DNA from: Echinometra lucunter
Taxonomy: Eukaryota; Echinodermata; Echinoidea; Camarodonta; Echinometridae
Assembly: GCA_029962745.1 (NCBI GenBank)
Contig: CM057153.1
Span: forward strand, 7,293,186 to 7,357,185
DNA length: 64,000 nt
Reading direction: 5' to 3'
The notes beneath the pieces are model-generated. The model was given only the letters and a program-made list of their open reading frames with translations. It ran no database searches and was not told where the DNA came from. Below, piece after piece: positions 41,201-50,200 of this stretch. How positions within the stretch are numbered: the first letter of the stretch is position 1; each line of letters opens with the position of its first letter. The translations under genes and the position numbers were made by a program.

Positions 41201-44200
41201 ATGTCTCTTTTGACATATTGGAATAGAATTTTTGCAAAGATCATACCACAAGAAGATCATATATCAATTTACAAGGTCTACATGCTACCGTGAAATTATC
41301 AATCATTGTTTGAAAATTTTAATTTTCAATAATTTTCCATTTTGCGTTCTGGACGTGTTCTTTCGCACAACGACATAAAGATATGACGCCTTAGCAATTT
41401 GAACAGGGACAGTATGTACACAAGTACAGGCTGAACCCATTCAAAGAACCCATCATCTCTACCAATGTGAAGAGGGCCATCCTCAAGGTGCTGAATGAAC
41501 AAAGTCACCTAATACCTCGCATTCTGAACGGTAAGAATGGAGAATAAAGTATCAGTTGGAGGACGAATCCACTGATTTCCCTCCCGGTTTCAAGCCGCTA
41601 TGAGCCAGGATAAGATTTTTGCAGGATTAAAGGCAAACACTGCCAGGAAACTGGGTTTTAAAGTAAGTTATCATAATACATCCCCAGATCTGCTATGACC
41701 TTGCTGGGTTTTTTTTTTCATACTTACAAACAATATCTGCATGTTTATAGAAATATAGGCCCTAGATCTTTTGTTTGGATAGTTAACTCAATATTTTCAT
41801 ATCTTTGAAGGATCAATGTGAGAGAGATTTAAGGTATTAGATTAAAGGTCAATTATTATGCCAAGATAATCTCTATGGATTACCATACAGGTAACAATAC
41901 TTCAATTCTTGAGCTAAATCAAACTCCAAATCAATGCTGTCCATTCTATTCTGCTTTTATTTTTATCTCACCAAATACATAACTCAATAGGCTCAATGGC
42001 TTCAAAGCAAGAGCCTTTCAGAATTTATCATTTTTCATCAGACTTCGATCTATTAAGCAAAGGGGTATGATGTAGAACAGAAAAACAATTAACTTATCTT
42101 CCAGAGTCGAATATAAGAAAGATCACACCGAAGAGGGTTTTTTTTCAAAGATTACATCCCTTTAAAAAAAGATGTTTACAACAGAAGTTGTTAAATTATA
42201 CAGAAAATAAGAATAAAACATATACCGTATGAGACTTTATATCATAATTCACACTTTTTCCTTGATGTATAATGAGTGAGGTATCAAATGAAAGGCATTT
42301 TGGGATTTTATAGATTGGTGATATTGCATTAAAAATGTAAAATTCCAAATACTTTTATAATCAAACTCTTCATATATTCATTAGGATTCTATCCAATCAA
42401 CTATATGTATACTGACTATTCCATTTCTTTACCAAAATACACAAAACGCGGACAAACGTGCAACATATATTGACAGTTACACATGCAGGGCTGTTGCATC
42501 TAGAGAACCGTCAGAGGTTCTTATGCAATTACCCTCATTGATTCCAACTCTGTCTTCTCCTTCGTCTTCTTTATAGCATCATCCCATGTACTGTACAGTC
42601 TATGTGTATTTTACATATTTATGTATGCATATGTTATTTTCTGATAAAAGTTGAAATAAATTCAAACTTGAGTTTGAAATATGTTGATTACCATCACTTG
42701 CAAGTGCTTTCATTTATTCATGTTATAAGTATGCGTCAATCGTAAACCACTGTTCATAATTTAACCTCAACAAGCACATCATAGTACATAACGTGGTATA
42801 AAATTCCGCAATACCAGTGTGCCACATGGCACATTGACACAATAGCCATGTATCACAAAAGGGTAAAATAAATATTGTTTTAACAGGAATATGCAGATTA
42901 AGAGACTCCTTGGATGGGTGAATATCAACAATGCATGACATAGGAAGAATAGTATGGGTGAAGGCTTCTTCAGATATGAAGCGTAAAACCCCAGCGGTAA
43001 ACCCCCACATTTTTTTTTGTTCTTTTAACCCATTCATGACAGAGGTCCACATTTTGTGGTTTGGTGTAATGTCTTTTGATGCAAAGCCCTAAAAATCATA
43101 CCAAATACATGAGCAGAAAGAGCAAAAAATTCTACACAAACTGTGCCCATTTTGGTTGCGTCAATATTCGTTGTTTGATGCTAAAAAATTTTTTAAAGGA
43201 AAATAAGCATTAAAATCCTTAAATTGGCAATGTGATAGAAAGTTTCAAATCACCGTTTTCCCCTGCAAATTGGCAACTTTTTGACTTCTCATCATAATTT
43301 CTGTCAATTTATATTCATTTCAGATACATGACGTTTTATTAAAAAAATGTAGCAATAAAATAAAAATGTTGGTGTTGCCAATTTGAAGAATAAAAGCTGA
43401 TCAAATTAGGCTTTAAATAATTCCTGTCACGAATGGGTTAAATGAATGGGATATGAGGCTGAGCCAACAGGCATATTTTTTGCCTCCTGCAGGCAAAAGG
43501 TGTGGACCAACCAAATTATTATAAAGGTAACGTCGTCACAAATTTGCCTGCGCAATTTTAAAAAAAAAGCGTGAACTACTCCAATTTTTACACGGTAACG
43601 CACATCTCATTATCATAAAGGGTGCAGCAAAATAAATTTGTTTTGTTCTGTTTTTTCTTAAATAAAAAAAAAAGGAATAAAAGTGGGGGGTTTCCCTGTG
43701 GATTGGCAATGCACATGTGAATAAGCCTTAAACTTGGTGTTCTGCACTGCATCCACTGGTCAGACATTTCAAGTGCTACAGGGTTAAAACATTCTTACAA
43801 ATGCTCAGTGCCTAGGGAATTATGACAAACAGTAAAAGATGTTCCCTATTAATCCATTGGTTTATATCAAATGATTTTACATAAAATGATATCAAAATCT
43901 GAATATATGCTATGCCATGATACGTTAACAAATAACAAATATACATCATTATGAAAACAATTAAGGATAAAAATAAAATGATATACGATTACTTTGTAAA
44001 ATAAATATAGTTTCATTCAAAAGGTAATCACGGTTCACTATGATTATACCAAAATAAACAGTAAACATTATAAAAACTGCATTATTGCATGGAAACACAA
44101 CAATAATGAATTAATTCAGTGCTTAGCGACTATGCATGAATTACATTTGACCTTGATATGGTAGGCCAAAATGGGAGCCATTTCCTCCACAACCACAGTC

Positions 44201-47200
44201 ATTCCACAGCTTCAATAAAAGAAAAAATTCAACCCTGTCTGTACAATCAAGTTTATAAACATATATAAAAATACATTTCATGAGTGTTTGAAAGGAGTGT
44301 AGAATTGTTCATTGTGCTTTGTGAGCGTCCTTTCTGCGATACTGGGGATGGGAAGGATTTAAGACACGCATTACAAAAGTCCTATTTGTTTGTGTGTAAT
44401 GAGCCCAATTTGATGACATTTTTATCACGATGTACATGATAATTACATTTTCATAATTTGAAACCATATTCAGATTGATTCACAGTTTAGGAAGCTATTG
44501 ATACTGATAGTCCAACGGTACTGTTTTTATGACATATCCTTGAATTGAAAAGATTTGTTAAAGCGTTATTTATCATGCAACTATTTTTGTATCAAAATGA
44601 ATAAATGAAAAGGCATGATAATTACAAACCATATTCAGATTGATTCATATTTCTGGAAGCTTTTGATGCTGAAAATCCAATTGTTATTATTTCAGGACAA
44701 ATTGTATGCTGCCTAAAGTGTAGAAACTGGCTTATACCGCCCAAACTTTGATGTTTGCAAAGAATAATCTTGGACAAAGTAAGGCCCCCCCCCCCCCCCC
44801 CCTCTCTCTCTCTCTCCTTTAAAGTCAATAAATTCATGAATTGTGAAGACTGATATTATGAAACAGTTTTTGTATCCCATTGAATAATGAAAAGGTCTCA
44901 TGAAATTCACATTTTGATACATATTTATAAACTTGATTGAACTGGAAGGGTTGATCTCTGTAAATCCATTTTCCATGTTGAATCGTAATATTTGATTATC
45001 TTAACCTGTTGAACGCTAAGCTCGAGATAACTCAAGGCTAGGGACTATGGAATTTGTGTGTTATACTGAAATCAAAATCGTATTCAATGGATTAAGAAAT
45101 ACTATTATTTATTCATAAGGAAGTCTCCAACTGTATTTTGCCATTTCAGCTGAAATAGGCCATCTGTAGTATGTGTTTTTCATTTATATTTTGTAAATTA
45201 TTTATTGTTATTACAGAAATAAAAACAAGCAAGCAAACAAGCAAACAAACAAACAAACAATCTTACCTTGCATCCTTCACAGGAGTGAATGCCATAGTGA
45301 AAACCTGTTGATGTATCTCCACAGACCATACACTTTATGAGCTCATTCAGTTCATCTGTAACAAGAAGAACAATGAGGTGACATAAGCCATTATGTACAT
45401 GCATGTATCATGACGAAGAGATAACATTATAAAAGCTTTGTACCGATTATGGAGAGTCTGATTTCAAAAACTGATAAGAACCACTTTTCATCTTGTCAAA
45501 GTGACACCGCCATTGTATGACAACCCCAAATGCCTTCCATTTCATACCTCACTCATTTTGTATAAGGAAAAAATTTATGTAACTAATGATCTGAAGTATC
45601 ATATATTTCTTTGTTCTCTTCTTCATATTTTAGCTGCTTCACATGCAAATATCTCAAATTTACAAAAGGGATATATCGTTTTTTTCAAATCAAAATCTTC
45701 ATATACATGTAAATCTCTCTACAAAACCAAAGAAGTTGAATACCCTGTACTTTATAAGCATATTCAATTAATCTGTCATGATTAGAAAAAAAAGAAGAGA
45801 CAGTTATCAAATATTGTTATCATTGCCATTTCATTTGTCATAACAACATTAAAAAAACAATGCAATTTTTGTTACATAAGATGACAGTTGTATCATACTA
45901 TATTCCACCAATCTGAGTTGAAATGCAGGTATTGCAAGGGCAAGCGTCAAAATTATAATGCTCAACCTGTGTAACACTAAGCCCAAGAAACTCGGGCTAG
46001 GATCTATGGAAATCCCATGTTATACTGAAACCATATCATACTCAGGGGGTTAACAGTATAATGTGCTCCTGGTAGTTAAAAATGAAATATGACAAAAATC
46101 AATTTACTTGATTTACTAATAAATCTGGGGATTAATCATGATTTACAATTATAACTCTGTTATGTGACTGCAAAAGAAAACATTACTGCATAAATGATTT
46201 ATGACACTGTAATGAAACAAAGTCTATTATTGAAAAAAAAGAATTCAGACAAAGCCATACAGCTAAACTTTTATCTATAGTGGTTAATAGGAATCAATCA
46301 TTATTATCATTATTAGTTTAAGAAAAATCATCCTACAAATGATAACATGAGTCATGCACAATTAAAATTCATTCATAAATACTGGTACTGAACAATCATA
46401 CAGCAACATTAAAGAGAACATGCAGGCCAACACCCATACTGCAGGGCAGAAAGGTATGACAATGCATATGCACATTTAGAACTAGAAGGGTGCTAGCTAT
46501 GGGTCTAAAGGGTAGGAGTTATGCCCTTCTGGCTGTCAGCTGATAACACACAGACAGATGAACAAACAAACAGTGGTCACATTCACAGACTGTATGTCTT
46601 CTCTTCCTGTTAGAATTAATGTATTGTTTGATCATTAACACCTACAATAAAATAGTACCAGGAAAAGGCATTACCAGTAGTAAGTAAAGTACTATTGGAT
46701 TAAATCATAGTCCTTCTTCCTCTCTTCTGTCCCCTTTTATCTTTTTGAAAAGGGCAAAGTTGTGTATTCCTGAACATACATCAACATCTTGAATACTACT
46801 GAAGTAAAAGAATACCAAAGTTCAAGAAGTCATTGATTATTTCATACTGTTTCTGAGTGAATCAAATGATTGACAATGAATTTGTTGTCGTTTTTATGAG
46901 CCGGCTAATCCGTGCATGGTGCGCAGAAACGTGACTTTCAGGGAAATGCATTTATAGATTCAGGTGATTGTAGGTAATGGAATTTGCTTTCTTTGCAAGA
47001 TTTCACGTATCAATATATATATCAGGGAAAAAATCAATTATTTTTTTTTGCGGGGCTACTCTTTGAGCCCACCCACCCAAATTTTCTACATTGTATTACA
47101 GTTTACATTGGACCCTACGAGAATTTCAGGGGCTCTTTTTTTAGTTTTCCAGGGCTCTTTTTGGCGTTTCGGGGGCAAATTCGCCCCGAGCCCCCGTGTA

Positions 47201-47208
47201 TTTTTTCC

Positions 47209-47245
<37 letters not shown>

Positions 47246-50200
47246 TAAAAGAAAGCTTATGACTTTTAATTTTGAAATGGTGTATATCACCATGTGCATT
47301 AATACAGAATAAGGAAGCACTGGCCATTCAAACACGATTCAATGGTTCGTAAAACCGTTTTCTCCTTCGCGCATTTCTGCGCATGTGCACAGATTCCCAG
47401 GTTCTTAAAAATGATGATGAATTGTTTCCAATCATATACTTGATAATGAAGAGAACCCCCAGGTTCCCAGAGGCAAAAGGTTATCCTATCCAGAATGATT
47501 TCATTTTGGTACGACACACATTTTCCATAGATCCTGACCTGAGTAATTTCAGGCATAGCATTCAACGGGTAAAAAAATCATGAAATTATTACTTAGTGAA
47601 TGATGTCATCCTGATATAAAAAATGAATTTTAAGTAGCTTAACCAAACTGTTATGATACAAGAAGAAGTGTTCACAGCGAAAAATACAGAATAGTATGGA
47701 AAATCCCCCCTTTTTGTCTACATGGGCAGAAGCGTGAAATTAGGATCTACAGCTAGAAGGTTGACTTAACCATAAAAGCATTATTGTCCAGATGAGTCAG
47801 AATACAGTTTTGAAGACACCATCAACACGTAGAATAATGACTTTTGAACTTTAGAAGCACCTGTGTTAACTGCTACACTGTGCTACATTTATGCTAGACT
47901 GTCCATCAAATACTGGGAGTTGCCCGAAAACTAAGGAAAAATCTAGGTAAAACTTGTCTACTTTAGGCATTTGCAATAATTCATCAAGGTGGTTACTGAT
48001 GCAATATAGAGTCATAAATCTCAAACTGTTCATATTACAATTTCTTTTGTGCCTTATCTGTCAGTAAAGCTGCTTTTGAATAGGAACAAATGTTTCTACA
48101 GTTCTTTCTAAAGAAAGGAAGATCCATTTCCTGTCATCATCAATTCCCACTCTGCCTCACCAAACTAAATGAAACAAGATATTGTACTACTTCAAAAGAC
48201 ACGAATATCATTGAAGCACTAAACAAAGATTTAAAAAGCTCATCATTTCAAGCAGCATTAAACTTTCCTCTAACTTCTAATCCTCTTCTTTGTTCAACTA
48301 CAATGCAGGAAAAACAGAGGTAACTGTGGCAGGTTTTCATGAATGGATTTCTATTTTGCTTGTTCATGCGGTATGACAACACTATATCTTATTACAAATT
48401 TTCAACCCTGAACATGAACAGCCAATAAACATAGCAAGGTAATGAATTCACCTTCAATTAAAATGTATTTTGTAATGCCAAAGAGGAACACAATCCTGCC
48501 GCTTTCCTTTTCTTGTGTCCTCCCTAGTTCATGACTTAAGAAAACACATCCTTTTTGTCCCATTTTGTATCTGCCAAACAAGAATCACATCCTCCATTTT
48601 TCATTACTTGCCCTTTTACCCTCTTACTTTCTTTGCTAACAAAACACACCTTTTTTTGTTTCTTTTTATACCCAGTTTCTGTGTCAATTAGTCTGTATTC
48701 TGTTAAAGTGGAAGAGGGCCCTCTATGAGCAAAATGAATACAACTTATAAAACAAATTTTAGCATTATGGATTACCCAAAATCATGACTGTCATAGTCAC
48801 TATTTTTTTCTTCATCATTTTCATCACTGATTATGGAAATTCGAAAATTTGTATTCATCGATGCCATAACAAAAGCAGGATCTTCAAAATTTCCAGTAAT
48901 CACATTGATAGCTTAGCAATACTGAGCAAATGACATCTAAAACTAACAAATGTAGTGGAGGAAAGTAATAATAAATAATAATAATAAACTGTCACTTACA
49001 TAGCGCACCTTGATAAAAAAGAATAATTACCAAATACCAACTGCATGGCCATGAGAGGAACAATATATATAGAAACTTTGTAACAGAAATGATAATGGAT
49101 ATCATTAGAATATAATGACTATCATGAAGGCATAATGAATAATACCAAGATATGATGACTATCAATATTATAGTTATTCCAATACTGTTTTATTAACTGA
49201 TCATGTTTACAGTAAATACATTCCACACAATCCAATTATAAAGTATGTGTTATAGATTGTGTGTTAAAAGAGAGAAAGAGATAGAGAGGAGGGGGGAACA
49301 ACACGCAAACCATAACATCAGGAATGCTTGATGAAATTCACGCAATGGCAAATATTGCATGATTATTCCAACTATTATTCCAACTATATACTTGGAACAT
49401 ACAATAGTATTCTTTTTCAAAGTCATTTTGCTGTAAAGGTACAGACAGCATTGTATGCTGCAACCGAACTATGGGTCTTTTTTCTTCTCACTCATAACAT
49501 TAAAAAAGGGGGAAAATGACACAGAAGTCCTCAGGAGTTCAATTATCCTGAAATCTACTTGAAAGGCCAAGTCCACAGCAAAATGAAGTTCATTTCAATA
49601 AAAAGAATAAAAAATTCCAAACAAAACAGCAAAAAATTGACGAAAATTGGATGCAAAATAAGGAAGTTGTGAATTTTTTAATTTTTGCTATTTTTTTCAC
49701 AAAACAATTCTTGAAGAGCTGATATGAATATTCAGTGAGTTGAATATTCATATCAACTGTTCAAGAACTGTTTGGCAAAAAATTGTGAAAATTCATAACT
49801 TCCTTATTTTGCATCTGCTTTTCATCAAATTTTCACTGTTTTGTTTGGAAGTTTTCATTCTTTTTATTGAAATGAACATCTTGCTGTGGACTTGGCCTTT
49901 AAAATGTTGGAAACAAATAAGATTTTGGTAGAATGATTGATATCTTAAGAAGTGAATCATATCCCACATGGCTTGAATTTAAAATGTCCGTCTCCCATTC
50001 ACAAAAAATATGTTTGAAGTATAAACAAGTACACTCCAGAGGCTCATGCAGATCTACTTAAATAACAATATGTAATGGATATTCTATCATTTGCAGCTAC
50101 TGTAGCAGTATTATGTGCACTTGGGACATTACTAATACTAGACTAAAACTAAACATTTACGCATGCATAGATAAATAGCAGGAAATGAAAACCATTCAAT

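Larger units (their letters stand above)
35343..45266 (-). other. Intron 2 (9.9 kb), between the two zinc-finger exons
   Basis: Begins after the conserved 'CEGCK' codons, the standard intron site in nuclear receptor DNA-binding domains. It contains the exon-boundary repeat array, GA microsatellites (36178-36227, 38200-38249), a GC-richer segment at about 36880-37200, MITEs and a small TTAA element. No further exon was recognised. Confidence 0.8.
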
